Shown piece by piece: positions 52,539 to 62,045 of a stretch of DNA of 64,000 nt; positions within the stretch are counted from its first letter, which is position 1; each line of letters starts with the position of its first letter. The position numbers and the translations under genes are program-made. Location of the stretch: NCBI RefSeq assembly GCF_002736205.1, contig NZ_CP024091.1, positions 558,001 to 622,000 on the forward strand, read 5' to 3'. The notes beneath the pieces were generated by a model. That model worked only from the letters and a program-made list of their open reading frames with translations. It ran no database searches and was not told where the DNA came from. The stretch comes from Pedobacter ginsengisoli. Lineage in GTDB: Bacteria > Bacteroidota > Bacteroidia > Sphingobacteriales > Sphingobacteriaceae.

Positions 52539-54071
52539 CTATTTTAGTTCTATTTTAAAAGTTAAGACCCTCCATGCGGGACTATTCAAAGGCTTATAAA
52601 TAATCAGCGCATCATCTTGTTGTTCCCATTTCAGTTTTTCATTGCTTCCTAGAAGCTTAACCGCATGTATTTTTTTATTGTTTAGCTTTGACTGTTTTCC
52701 TAAAGACTTTATTTGGATATTCCCAGTTGGTACGTCCATACAAAAAGCATATAAGTCGTTATCTTTACTTGTAAAACGGATATCTGTTTCTTTATAGGTA
52801 TAGGTGTCGCTTAAGCCACCAAAATGACCGGGAGTCTGATTGGCCTTTATGGTTGAAGGACCTTCACCGTATGTCTTCCATGGCCGGGTACCGTATATAC
52901 CTTCGCCATTGGCTGGCATCCATGTCGCAAGTTCCTCTAAAATTGTAATTACATCTTGCTCTAAATCACCTTCGGGTGTTTGTACCACATTGATGAGTAA
53001 ATTGCCATTTTTACTCACTATATCAATTAGCATTTGAATGATTTCAGTAGCGCTTCGGTACTTTTGACCTGTTCTATAATACCAATCTCCGATAGAGGTG
53101 TCTGTTTGCCATGGATAGGGGCTAATGGAATCCAATACTCCACGTTCCACATCCTGAGCCCATTTACCTTCAGAAGGTTCCTTGCAGTTATATACAGCTG
53201 TAAGTTTACCGCTATTGTGTGCCATATTTCCGTTGTAGAAGTTGGCCAGCATGCTGCGCCCGGTTTCATCAAATGGCAGTTTACTGTCTGAATAAAGAAG
53301 ATCCGGATGATAAGTATTCACCAGCTCCTCAATATTGTTATACCAGGTTTTCTTCCATTGATCATTGGTCGTTAACCATGCATCATCACCTGGGGCCGCT
53401 AGGGTATGATAAAGATCTGCGTATTGTGCATCATTACCATCGTAGGGTATACCTTTGTATGCACCCGAAGTATCCGCTTTATGTGCAGTTTGGAACCAGG
53501 TATAGCTGGCAGCTAAATGTTCAGATACACCAAATTTAAGTCCCTGGTTTCGTGCAGCCTTTTGCCACAAACCTACCACATCTTTATGCGGACCCATATT
53601 TACAGAATTCCATTTATGGATTTTGGAATTCCACAAAAAGAAGTTGTCGTGGTGGCTTCCCATACTTACAAAATATTTAGCTCCAGCTTTTTTATAGAGT
53701 GCCATCAGTTTTTCTGGATTCCATTTTTCTGCTTTCCATAAACGGATGATATCCTTATATCCGAATTTTGAAGGAGGTCCGTAAGTTGCAGTATGGTATT
53801 TGTTTTGACTGCTGCCTTGAATGTACATATTTCGTGCATACCAATCACCTTGCCGGGGAACCGCCTGCGGCCCCCAATGAGACCAAATACCAAACTTAGC
53901 GTCTCTAAACCATTGTGGGTATTTATATTCCTTTAAGGATTCATTTGTTGGCTTGAAAGGGCCCGGATTAATATGTATTTGTTGCGCATGAATTGATGAG
54001 CTTGCCACCAGGCCGAGTACAACAATAAAGGAAAATAGTTTGTTTTTTTTGATTTTCATCTTTAACTTCAT
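52539..54071 (-). CDS. GH29 alpha-L-fucosidase
   Basis: 510 residues with a signal peptide (SSSIHAQ, cleavage about 30; Met5 is an alternative start). WFRDAKFGIWSHWGPQAVPR, VSMGSHHDNFFLWNSK and FGVSEH are GH29 signatures, and the nucleophile is Asp262 in HPDLLYSDSKLPF. The C-terminal beta-sandwich ends VLTFKIELK. It removes alpha-linked fucose from glycan ends in the periplasm. The gene ends 8 bases from the right island repeat, so it lies outside the island edge, yet fucose removal would complement the island's hemicellulose enzymes. Confidence 0.93.
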   Translation of the reverse strand: MKLKMKIKKNKLFSFIVVLGLVASSSIHAQQIHINPGPFKPTNESLKEYKYPQWFRDAKFGIWSHWGPQAVPRQGDWYARNMYIQGSSQNKYHTATYGPPSKFGYKDIIRLWKAEKWNPEKLMALYKKAGAKYFVSMGSHHDNFFLWNSKIHKWNSVNMGPHKDVVGLWQKAARNQGLKFGVSEHLAASYTWFQTAHKADTSGAYKGIPYDGNDAQYADLYHTLAAPGDDAWLTTNDQWKKTWYNNIEELVNTYHPDLLYSDSKLPFDETGRSMLANFYNGNMAHNSGKLTAVYNCKEPSEGKWAQDVERGVLDSISPYPWQTDTSIGDWYYRTGQKYRSATEIIQMLIDIVSKNGNLLINVVQTPEGDLEQDVITILEELATWMPANGEGIYGTRPWKTYGEGPSTIKANQTPGHFGGLSDTYTYKETDIRFTSKDNDLYAFCMDVPTGNIQIKSLGKQSKLNNKKIHAVKLLGSNEKLKWEQQDDALIIYKPLNSPAWRVLTFKIELK

Positions 54072-54205
54072 TTATTTATATGTTAATAGATACCTTATAA
54101 ATGTTTTACAACCCAAATAAAGTGAGTTTCTGAAAACCAAATCCACAAAAATTATCTATTCATTAAGTGATTTTATCCAAAAGTTGGATTCGATGGAAGT
54201 TTAAC

Positions 54206-54440
54206 TTATTTTTTTGCTACGATTTTCATAAAGAGTTTAACGTCGTCCGAAATAGTCAGATCGGCAGACTTACCAAAGCCCTTTTCTGATCTGTAACCGA
54301 TACCCCAATCTGTTCCATCAATGATCAGTGTGCCGTTCACTATGACAGTACCGTCCATTCCGTCCTTAAAATACATTTCGGCCAGAAAAGTAACTGCCAT
54401 TCAGCGAATCTACTTCGATATTTTTCGGAACGACGATTTT
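54206..54440 (-). pseudogene. YceI-like protein, C-terminal remnant
   Basis: The minus strand encodes about 65 residues, YFKDGMDGTVIVNGTLIIDG then TDWGIGYRSEKGFGKSADLT and SDDVKLFMKIVAKK, matching the end of YceI lipid-binding proteins (IDRTDFGIxYGS pattern). The upstream frame has shifted and the N-terminal two thirds are gone. It is probably a dead fragment left beside the fucosidase. Confidence 0.55.
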
Positions 54441-54545
54441 TGATTGTAAATAAAACTGTAAACTTTGTAAATAAAATATTGACATTAAGTAGAGATACTA
54501 TCTTCCTTTTAATTATTATTGTATGCACACACAAATAGGAATAGT

Positions 54546-55322
54546 ATGATTTTTTTATCAAAACAGCGGCTTCAACTGATGCGGTGTCTGGCCATCGTTG
54601 CCAGCGCTATGCTCTTTATTTCAAGCTGCAAAAAAAGTACAACAGTTGATATTCAGGAAATAAAGGAGCCAGAACCAAAGGTAAAATATGACAGCGTCTA
54701 TTTTGAAATTGAAGGGAGGTCTTTTTCTGGTAAACCCAATTTAGGGGGTATGAATGAAATAAGGAATAGTGGGTATCGAATGAGGTATCTTACAGCTCCT
54801 AAAGAAGGAATGACCATTTATTATGAATACGGGATGAGTAAACAAGGTTGGTACGCACCTACAGATTCAATCTACTTTACAGGGGCAAATGCGTATTCGA
54901 TAGATGATTACAAGCTTTTTAAAATTGCTTTCAGTCAGGGCTTCCATAAAAAAAATATGACTAAAAGCGGGAGTTTTTATTTTCCCGTGGATACCAGGGA
55001 TTTGCTAAGGAAAGGCAAGCTAAGTTTTGCTAATGATTACGAAAGTACAAATTCTAAAAATGGAGTAGCTATTTCTTTCTCTGATTATGGAGGAACTGCT
55101 AAGCCTGAATTTGCTTTTGAAGAATCCATAGCCAATTACCCCCAGGACGATTCCTTATTTGAAATTATAAATACTGAGCAGATTGACAAAGAATCTTATT
55201 TCTTAGAGGCGAAATTTGAATTGAACCTTTATGATAAGAATCGCGCCAAGCACCGTATTACAAACGGGTATATCAGATTTACACTAAAGAGCCGAGGCAC
55301 CTGGGGGGATTTTTTTTATTAA
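54546..55322 (+). CDS. Hypothetical lipoprotein
   Basis: From ATG 54546 about 258 residues; an upstream ATG at 54519 would add nine. Lipobox AMLFISSCKK gives a lipidated Cys. The rest (VKYDSVYFEIEGRSFSG, MTIYYEYGMSKQGWYAP, later YFLEAKFELNLYDKNRAKHRITNG, ending RGTWGDFFY) is beta-rich and reminiscent of DUF4843-type lipoproteins, but the match is by impression. It is likely surface- or periplasm-facing. No operon partner; function not assigned. Confidence 0.6.
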   Translation: MIFLSKQRLQLMRCLAIVASAMLFISSCKKSTTVDIQEIKEPEPKVKYDSVYFEIEGRSFSGKPNLGGMNEIRNSGYRMRYLTAPKEGMTIYYEYGMSKQGWYAPTDSIYFTGANAYSIDDYKLFKIAFSQGFHKKNMTKSGSFYFPVDTRDLLRKGKLSFANDYESTNSKNGVAISFSDYGGTAKPEFAFEESIANYPQDDSLFEIINTEQIDKESYFLEAKFELNLYDKNRAKHRITNGYIRFTLKSRGTWGDFFY

Positions 55323-55552
55323 GCAAGAGATGTTTGCAGTTACTTATTTTACATTTAACTGTGTGATGATAAGCTGATAGATAAATAATCAAAAAGACGC
55401 AAAAACTTAGCTCCTCGCGTCCGTAATTTTGGTTGCAATTAATAAATTACGACCTTAGGGAGACGATCCCCTTTTTAAGGAAAAGGCCATCAGAGGATGT
55501 ACAATCATATGCAATTTGTCTTAGAAACAAAATAAACTAAAAAATAAAAATC

Positions 55553-55984
55553 ATGAGAGCAATTAATCCCTGGATCAACTTCAATGGCAATGCCGAAGAA
55601 GCATTCACTTTTTATAGATCAGTTTTTGGTGGTGAGTTTACAAAAGTCATCCGTTTTAAAGACCTGTCGGGCCCCGAGTTTCAGGTAGCAGAGGATGAAG
55701 CAAATAAAATAATGTATATCGGTTTGCCTCTTGGCAAAAACAATATGCTTATAGCTAACGATATCCCAGGATTTTTAGGGCGGGTAAGCGAAAATGAAAA
55801 CCGTTCTAAAATATACGTAAACGCCGAAAGCCGCAAAGAAGCGGAGGAAATATTTAACGGATTATCATTAGGAGGAGAAGTGGAAGGCCCCATTGACGAT
55901 AGCCCATGGGGTACCTATGCCGGGATGTTCAGAGATAAATATGGTATTGAATGGATTGTAGAGTTTGATCCAGCTTCCGAATGA
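55553..55984 (+). CDS. VOC-family protein (PhnB / 3-demethylubiquinone methyltransferase-like fold)
   Basis: 143 residues. INPWINFNGNAEEAFTFYRSVFGGEFTKV is the typical beginning of this small glyoxalase-fold group, and DSPWGTYAGMFRDKYGIEWIVEF is its usual end with GDRYGI-like GMFRDKYG. These proteins are often annotated PhnB or bleomycin-resistance-like; most have no known substrate. It is cytoplasmic. It stands alone before lepB. Confidence 0.88.
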   Translation: MRAINPWINFNGNAEEAFTFYRSVFGGEFTKVIRFKDLSGPEFQVAEDEANKIMYIGLPLGKNNMLIANDIPGFLGRVSENENRSKIYVNAESRKEAEEIFNGLSLGGEVEGPIDDSPWGTYAGMFRDKYGIEWIVEFDPASE

Positions 55985-56112
55985 TCTTCATTAGTAATAA
56001 TCACTTTGTTCCCAGCATGTAAAATTGATTGTTGTAACAATACAGAAGCTTTTTTCTCTAAAAAAGGACTAAAACAACTGTTCTGTATTTAAAACCTAAT
56101 CGATTGCCACAC

Positions 56113-57303
56113 ATGAACTGGAAATTCTTTTCGAACAAGAGTGATGTAAATAAGAAAAAAAAGACAAAAAAAAGAGAATGGTTTGATGCTATAGTTTTTG
56201 CAGTAATAGCGGCAACCATAATTAGGGTATTTTTTATTGAGGCCTATACCATCCCCAGTGGTTCAATGGAAAAATCTCTTTTAATAGGTGATTATCTATT
56301 TGTAAGTAAAGTAAATTACGGAGCCCGCATTCCAATGACACCTATTGCTTTCCCGTTTGCGCATCACACCATGCCCATTACAGGAACAAAAGCCTATTGG
56401 GATGGTGTACAGTGGAAATACCGGCGCTTACCAGGCCTATCAGACATTAAAAGAAATGATGTGGTGGTTTTTAATTTACCCGTCGGAGATACCGTTGCAT
56501 TAGAAAACCAGGAGCCAAGTTATTATAATTTAGTACGAGAATTGGGTTGGAAAACTGTGAATAGCCAGTATACCATTACCAGCAGACCTGTTGATAAAAG
56601 AGAGAACATTATCAAGCGGTGCATAGGGATTTCAGGCGATATAGTGAGTATGAAAGATGGGATAGTTAGTGTAAATGGTAAAATAGAACCTCTAAAAAAT
56701 ACCGGGCAAATGCCTTATAAAATTCAGTTGAAAATACCTGATGTTAATTTTGATGTATTTAAAGATTTAGGTTTTACAGTGAATGAAATGGAACAGATAG
56801 ATGCTAACAACTATGTGGCCAATGCTACTCCAAAGATGATAGATGAATTGAAATCATTCGATTTCATTAAGTCTGTTAGCTTAGTGGTAAAGCCAGAAAC
56901 AGTAGCTGATGGTGATCTTTTCCCACTTGATCCTAATAGAAAATGGAATGTTGATAATTTCGGACCTGTAAAAATTCCATCCATGGGCTGGACGGTTCAA
57001 TTAGATAGCAATACGATGCCGTTATATTATAGGGCAATAAGAACTTACGAAGGTAATAAAGTAGAAAAGAAAGGCGGTGCCTGGTACATTAATGATAAAC
57101 CTGCAACCACTTATACTTTTAAAATGAACTACTATTGGATGATGGGCGATAACAGGCACAATTCTACCGATTCCAGATATTGGGGTTTCGTACCCGAAGA
57201 TCATATTGTGGGTAAAGCACTTTTTATTTGGATGAGCTGGGATAAAGACGCTTCTTTTTTTCACAAAGTCAGATGGAACAGGCTGTTGAGGGGAATCAAC
57301 TAG
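56113..57303 (+). CDS. lepB: Signal peptidase I
   Basis: 396 residues from ATG 56113 (a TTG at 56104 is possible). A basic N terminus (KKKKTKKREW) precedes the membrane anchor (AIVFAVIAATIIRVFFIEAY). The catalytic Ser51 lies in IPSGSMEKSLLIGD and Lys168 in IIKRCIGISGD. YWMMGDNRHNSTDSRYWGFVPEDHIVGKA is the conserved box E. The protein is longer than E. coli LepB because of a ~100-residue insertion between boxes D and E, common in this phylum. It cleaves signal peptides at the outer face of the inner membrane. Confidence 0.93.
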   Translation: MNWKFFSNKSDVNKKKKTKKREWFDAIVFAVIAATIIRVFFIEAYTIPSGSMEKSLLIGDYLFVSKVNYGARIPMTPIAFPFAHHTMPITGTKAYWDGVQWKYRRLPGLSDIKRNDVVVFNLPVGDTVALENQEPSYYNLVRELGWKTVNSQYTITSRPVDKRENIIKRCIGISGDIVSMKDGIVSVNGKIEPLKNTGQMPYKIQLKIPDVNFDVFKDLGFTVNEMEQIDANNYVANATPKMIDELKSFDFIKSVSLVVKPETVADGDLFPLDPNRKWNVDNFGPVKIPSMGWTVQLDSNTMPLYYRAIRTYEGNKVEKKGGAWYINDKPATTYTFKMNYYWMMGDNRHNSTDSRYWGFVPEDHIVGKALFIWMSWDKDASFFHKVRWNRLLRGIN

Positions 57304-57676
57304 ATAATTCACATTTTCAGTACTGCCCAGGGTAGCATCAGGGATGCTATTTTGAGTACCATTTCTTTTGCTATCCTTTTGCTATTCTTTTGCTTTTGTT
57401 TTGCTATCCTTTTGCTGTAGCAAAAGAATAACGATGTTATAGCAAACAATGGCTCTAAAAAATACAATACAAAGTTATGGGAATCTCTAATCAAAAGATA
57501 TGGGATTTATACTCTCTGCACACTTAGCAATCACTTTTTACAGTTAGGCTTAATAGTTTTTGCCAATATTATTTAAAGATTTGGCAAAATCGCTAAACAA
57601 TCAGATCAAATGAATCCGTTCTTTGGAACTATAAATCTAAACAAGATTTATGGTATATTAAAACACACACAAACTG
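57304..57676. other. Gap after lepB with an 11-bp tandem array
   Basis: No gene is visible. The tandem array at 57366-57420 is followed by AGCAAAAG...GTTATAGCAAAC, which can fold back on the array. The last ~100 bases should hold the promoter of the GH95-like gene, but no strict TAnnTTTG with -33 was found. Confidence 0.45.
57366..57420 (+). repeat. 11-bp tandem repeat, five units
   Basis: Units at 57366, 57377, 57388, 57399 and 57410 all begin TTTTGCT; the fullest form is TTTTGCTATCC. The period is exactly 11, so it is not a coding repeat. Confidence 0.8.
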
Positions 57677-60046
57677 ATGTCTAATATTTTGAAAATGAAC
57701 AAGAACCATGTTTTAAAACTGGCCATGATTGCTGTTTTATGTAACAGTTGTTTTTTTGCCTATTCGCAGAAATCTAATGGAACGAAAGGTAAAGCAGCTG
57801 TTCTGGCAAATAAAAAAAACACTGTTTTAAAACAAGCTAAAGCTGACTCGCTTTTTTTTGCGAGCAAGAAGAAACTGCTTACTGCAACCTGGGATGCACC
57901 ATTCAGTTACGCCACCATCAAAACAAATAATGCTCCTGTGGGGCCATATATGGGGAACGGTGATGTGGGAGTAGTTTGTCATACATCTGCCAATAGCCAA
58001 ACTTTTCACATTTCGAAGGTAGACTTTGTAACCGATGGTTGGACTGACTGGGCGGGAAGTGGACCTGCGGCATTACCTGTTGGAGGCGTTCAAATTATCG
58101 TAAAATCTCCTGCTGCTAATACAGGTTTTAATTATCAAATGGATCAGCTTGGAAACGAACTGCGCATGACTACGGGTACGTCTAAACCGGTGAATATGAA
58201 AAGCTGGATCTCTGTGAATGATAATGTGATGGTTACGGAACTTACTACAAATTCAAAAACTCCGTTAAACATATCAGTAGAAACATTTGCAGACAGTGCA
58301 GGAACTTTATATGCAACCAATTCTGAAATTAATAATCAGGTAGCCCAGGTTACACGCCAAACCAAAACAACCGGCATAAGGTGGATTTCTAAAGCCGGTA
58401 TATCGACCAGAATAATAGGTGCAACCTCAATATTGAGTTCAGTTTCAAAATCAAAGATTAATTCTTCATTTGTACTCACAAGTGCTCAGCCTGTATTTGT
58501 TTTGACTTACATTTCAGGTGGCGGAAAAAACAATGATGCCAAACTATCCTCTGCTTACACGCGGCTAAAATCAATGAACAAGAACAGCATTACCTTGTTA
58601 AAAAATGCCAAAACTGCCTGGTGGATGGATATGTGGAATAGATCTTATGTAGAAACTAATGATGATTTACTTAACCGACACTATTTATCATCTATTTATT
58701 TCCTTGCTTCAGCTTACAATGAACATTCGCCTGCCTGCGGTGGGATGTATGGGGTTTGGAACATGGACGATGCCATGATGTACCATGGCGATATCCATTT
58801 AAATTACAATAGTCAGGCAGGTTTTTACAGCGTGTTCTCGGCTAATCGGCCTGAAATTGCCAAACCGTTCTATACTTTCATCGAATCTATTGTACCAGAT
58901 GGGAAAAGGCGGGCGCAAACAGATATGGGCAGTGTGCATCCTTCGTTAGCGGGTAAATCATGCAGAGGTGTGCTTTTCCTGGTAGGAGGGTTGGGTATTG
59001 GAGTTCCATACAACTACTATTGGCAGCAAACCATGAATGCGCCTTTCAATGTCCCTCTTTTTAGCTGGTATTATGAATATACAGGTGATGTGGACTTCCT
59101 TAAAAAACGTGCTTATCCCTTTATACGCGAATGTGGCGATTTCTATGAGGATTACCTGAAAAAAGAACCTTATGGCAATTCTTACCGTTATTCTATAACC
59201 ACTGGTGCACATGAGGGCAGCTGGGATTTGAACCCTCCTTCTGATTTAGGATTTGTGGAACAAACCTTTAGTTTGCTACTAAAATACAGTAAAGTACTTA
59301 ATGTGGATGCTGATCGTAGGGCTTTGTGGGTAGATATTCTTACGCATTTGCCTAAGTATAAGGTTATACAGCCCACAATAACTCCAAACAAAGGATTGCC
59401 TGTTTTTGCTAAGAATGAAGCTGGTTGGGATCATCCAAATCATATGATACAAATGCATCCTGTGTATCCTTGCGAAGTATTGAATTTGCTTTCGAATCCT
59501 GATACACTGCAGATTGCCAGAAACACTGTAGATTATTATGAGGTTTCTCAAAATGGTTTCTTAGGTTCTATGAATGCATTAGGATTAAGCTCATTTATAA
59601 TGGCTGCAAGAGTTGGGTTTGATCCCAATATAATTGTTCAGAAACTTAGAACACTAGTTGCTGGTGCCAAGCCCAATTTTCTGATTACCGATGGGCACCA
59701 TGCCGCTGAAAAAACCACACTTATTGAAACCATCAACTCTATGATGTTGCAGACTCTTGACAGCACATTGTATTTATTTCCTAATTGGAAAAAATCGGCA
59801 GCCAAATTTACCCGGTTGAGAGCAAAAGGGGCCTTTCTGGTTTCTGCTGATTATAATGGAACAATGGTGTCGAACCTGAAAATATTTAGTGAAAAAGGTA
59901 CTAAGTGTTATGTAAACAATCCCTGGAAGGGAAATAGCATCAGGGTTACTGAGGATGGCCGCCCAATTAAAGTTAACAATATAGGAGATAGGTATTCATT
60001 TGCTACAAAGGCTGGAAGCACTTATATATTGTATCCACTGAATTAG
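57677..60046 (+). CDS. GH95-like glycoside hydrolase (alpha-fucosidase/galactosidase type)
   Basis: 789 residues; Met7 (57695) gives a better signal peptide (KNHVLKLAMIAVLCNSC) than Met1. An N-terminal beta-sandwich (NAPVGPYMGNGDVGVVCHTS) leads to an (alpha/alpha)6 barrel with CGGMYGVWNMDDAMMYHGDIHLNYNSQAGFY, which resembles the GH95 active-site segment, then AGWDHPNHMIQMHPVYPC. GH95 enzymes release alpha-1,2-fucose or galactose from xyloglucan and other glycans. Family assignment is by fold and motif, with substrate undetermined. Together with the GH29 gene it gives this region two fucosidase-type activities. Confidence 0.75.
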   Translation: MSNILKMNKNHVLKLAMIAVLCNSCFFAYSQKSNGTKGKAAVLANKKNTVLKQAKADSLFFASKKKLLTATWDAPFSYATIKTNNAPVGPYMGNGDVGVVCHTSANSQTFHISKVDFVTDGWTDWAGSGPAALPVGGVQIIVKSPAANTGFNYQMDQLGNELRMTTGTSKPVNMKSWISVNDNVMVTELTTNSKTPLNISVETFADSAGTLYATNSEINNQVAQVTRQTKTTGIRWISKAGISTRIIGATSILSSVSKSKINSSFVLTSAQPVFVLTYISGGGKNNDAKLSSAYTRLKSMNKNSITLLKNAKTAWWMDMWNRSYVETNDDLLNRHYLSSIYFLASAYNEHSPACGGMYGVWNMDDAMMYHGDIHLNYNSQAGFYSVFSANRPEIAKPFYTFIESIVPDGKRRAQTDMGSVHPSLAGKSCRGVLFLVGGLGIGVPYNYYWQQTMNAPFNVPLFSWYYEYTGDVDFLKKRAYPFIRECGDFYEDYLKKEPYGNSYRYSITTGAHEGSWDLNPPSDLGFVEQTFSLLLKYSKVLNVDADRRALWVDILTHLPKYKVIQPTITPNKGLPVFAKNEAGWDHPNHMIQMHPVYPCEVLNLLSNPDTLQIARNTVDYYEVSQNGFLGSMNALGLSSFIMAARVGFDPNIIVQKLRTLVAGAKPNFLITDGHHAAEKTTLIETINSMMLQTLDSTLYLFPNWKKSAAKFTRLRAKGAFLVSADYNGTMVSNLKIFSEKGTKCYVNNPWKGNSIRVTEDGRPIKVNNIGDRYSFATKAGSTYILYPLN

Positions 60047-60051
60047 GTGCT

Positions 60052-60552
60052 TTGGATATAAAAAAGACACGGAATTATATAAAAATAATTTTACATCCGT
60101 ATCCTAGATTTGTTGATCTAATTATCCAATTTATACAACCTGACCACAATAAAAGTGGTCAGGTTATGCCAAAAGACATTTCTACAATCGTGTCAATGCC
60201 CGATGAAGTAAAGGGAGTTTTAAAAAAGGCCTGCTATGATTGTCATAGTAACAATACAGATTATCCATGGTATACTTATGTGCAACCCATTCATTGGTTT
60301 ATAAATTACCATATAAAATCTGGTAAAGATGAATTGAATTTTAATGAATTTGGTATCTATACGCCAAGAAGGCAGCAAAATAAATTGCGCGCTATAGAAA
60401 GTAGTTTAAAGGAAGGAACTATGCCATTATGGTCCTACACTTTGATCCATAGAAATGCAATTTTAAGCGAGGCCGAGAAATCACTAATTATAGATTGGGT
60501 TCAAAGCTCAAAGGATAGTTTAAATAAAAAGGCTAATAGTAGCGTGCATTAA
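60052..60552 (+). CDS. Haem-binding domain protein (cytochrome c-like)
   Basis: 166 residues from TTG 60052, only 5 nt after the GH95-like stop. KGVLKKACYDCHSNNTDYPWYTYVQPIHWFINYHI is the Haem_bd signature with CYDCH, and LSEAEKSLIIDWV is the usual end. The N-terminal membrane segment typical of the family is interrupted by charged and Pro residues (IILHPYPRFVDLIIQFIQ). Export and haem attachment are therefore uncertain; the true start may have been lost. It would otherwise be a periplasmic electron carrier. Confidence 0.7.
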   Translation: MDIKKTRNYIKIILHPYPRFVDLIIQFIQPDHNKSGQVMPKDISTIVSMPDEVKGVLKKACYDCHSNNTDYPWYTYVQPIHWFINYHIKSGKDELNFNEFGIYTPRRQQNKLRAIESSLKEGTMPLWSYTLIHRNAILSEAEKSLIIDWVQSSKDSLNKKANSSVH

Positions 60553-60995
60553 GATTGTAATCTTACAAACATGATGTAGTCTGTATTTACAGGCGTTAAA
60601 TTATGCAGTTTCATTTCTTTAGCTATCTGTGCACGATGATAAGTTCCATGATTAAAAACATGTAGTAATATATCCTGAACAGAGGTCTCAAAATGAATTC
60701 CTGTAGAGGTGGTGTATTTTATAACTTGTGTATGGATTGATTGCTGTTGTTCAATTTGTGTTAATTCCTTTGTGCTTTCTTCAAGTAGTTCTTTGCAGGT
60801 TTCCAGATCGTGCAATTGCCAAACACTAATAGAATTAGGGGTGCTGTTAATTCTTGAATGCCATATTGTTTGTGCATTTACTATATGACTGAACAGTTGG
60901 ATACATGATTCTGGAAGTGAGCTGGAATGGGAGATCAACGTATCTAATAAAAGTGAGTTTGCCCAATTATTATATTTACAGAATTGATTTAACAT
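60549..60995 (-). CDS. DinB-family protein
   Basis: 148 residues of the DinB/YfiT four-helix fold: FCKYNNWANSLLLDTL at the start with the first metal-binding region, LFSHIVNAQTIWHSRI with the second His, and LLHVFNHGTYHRAQIAKEM with the HxxxH pair at the end. These proteins bind a metal and are thought to be thiol-dependent transferases or stress proteins. The gene overlaps the haem-binding gene's end by four bases, in convergent orientation. It is cytoplasmic. Confidence 0.88.
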   Translation of the reverse strand: MLNQFCKYNNWANSLLLDTLISHSSSLPESCIQLFSHIVNAQTIWHSRINSTPNSISVWQLHDLETCKELLEESTKELTQIEQQQSIHTQVIKYTTSTGIHFETSVQDILLHVFNHGTYHRAQIAKEMKLHNLTPVNTDYIMFVRLQS

Positions 60996-61204
60996 GGGGT
61001 CTGTTTTTTACTCAAAGTTACTTGAATTCAATTTAATTATCGTAAATTTTAATGCAAATGGTTGTTGGAGTGTGCAAAAAAACATCAGTTTTAACTAAAA
61101 TAATTGTGGTTTTATAGGATTCATATCAGGAGTTTTATTCTTCTTGATGATGTCTGTTCGCCAGGTACTTGAATAGAAGTAAGAAATAAAAGAATAATTT
61201 AACA

Positions 61205-62029
61205 AAACACACAAAGAATGTTATTTTTCTGTTCCTTACTATTGTCAGTTTTTGCGGAAGTAAAGTTTACGGCCAGACAGAATTTAATACTGATTACTTA
61301 AAAATAAGTATTAACAGTAAAGGGTATATTACCAGCTTTAAAAACATTACCAAAAAGCCGGGCAGAGAATTTAGTCCTGCCGATAAACCCTCTCCGTTGC
61401 TGAGTTTATACAGCGATAGTAAAAAAAAGTATTATGAGCCCTTAAAAGCCGTTTATACAAAGGGTAATAAAACATTTCATTGTATTACCCTAATGGTTCA
61501 ATAGCTACTGTAAAGCTTGAGCCAAAGTCTAAGTACTTCAAATTAACCCTTCTGTCGCTTACGAATCGCAAAGGTATTGATGTGGTTGAATGGGGCCCCG
61601 TTCATACCAATATCAACAATCTGTTAGGAGAAATTATTGGGGTTGCAAGAGATACGAGTGCTACTGTTAACTATGCCATTGGCACCGTTTCATATTCATA
61701 CGCCTGATACAAAACGTTTTCCTTTGCCAGGCAGCCTGCACGAAGGACAGGTATTTACGCTTGGCGGAAACGGGATTAGTGATGTTGCTTTTTACGCCCA
61801 CAAAGAACCTTGGTATAGAATAATGTATGGAAATGCTGCGGTGGTTGATAAAAAAGGAAGAATCTCACTTGCTTATCAGTCCGGAAATCGTGCTACCGAA
61901 AGAGAGGTGTATTATTCACTTATTCCTAATATGGCCGCCAATACACCAAATCATTTGCAAGTACAGCCATTCATTTATCGAGAAATTAACAGAATTTTAT
62001 ATTATGTTTTCCTTTATCATTTTATATAA
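61205..62029 (+). pseudogene. Frameshifted remnant of a secreted protein
   Basis: Three consecutive frames are needed. The first starts with a signal-like FLFLTIVSFCGSKVYGQ and TDYLKISINSKGYITSFKNI. The second runs from 61480 (YYPNGSIATVKLEPKSKYFK). The third starts about 61690 (RFPLPGSLHEGQVFTLGGNG). No start codon precedes the first part and the C terminus is missing at the palindrome of 62006. I do not recognise the family; the pattern suggests a large exported glycan-processing enzyme. It is clearly non-functional. Confidence 0.65.
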
Positions 62030-62045
62030 AATGATAAAGGAAAAC
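62006..62045. repeat. Perfect 40-bp palindrome
   Basis: GTTTTCCTTTATCATTTTAT is followed by its exact reverse complement with no loop. It covers the 3' end of the MaoC gene (stop at 62022) and the end of the pseudogene. It could act as a terminator or mark a rearrangement point. Confidence 0.85.
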
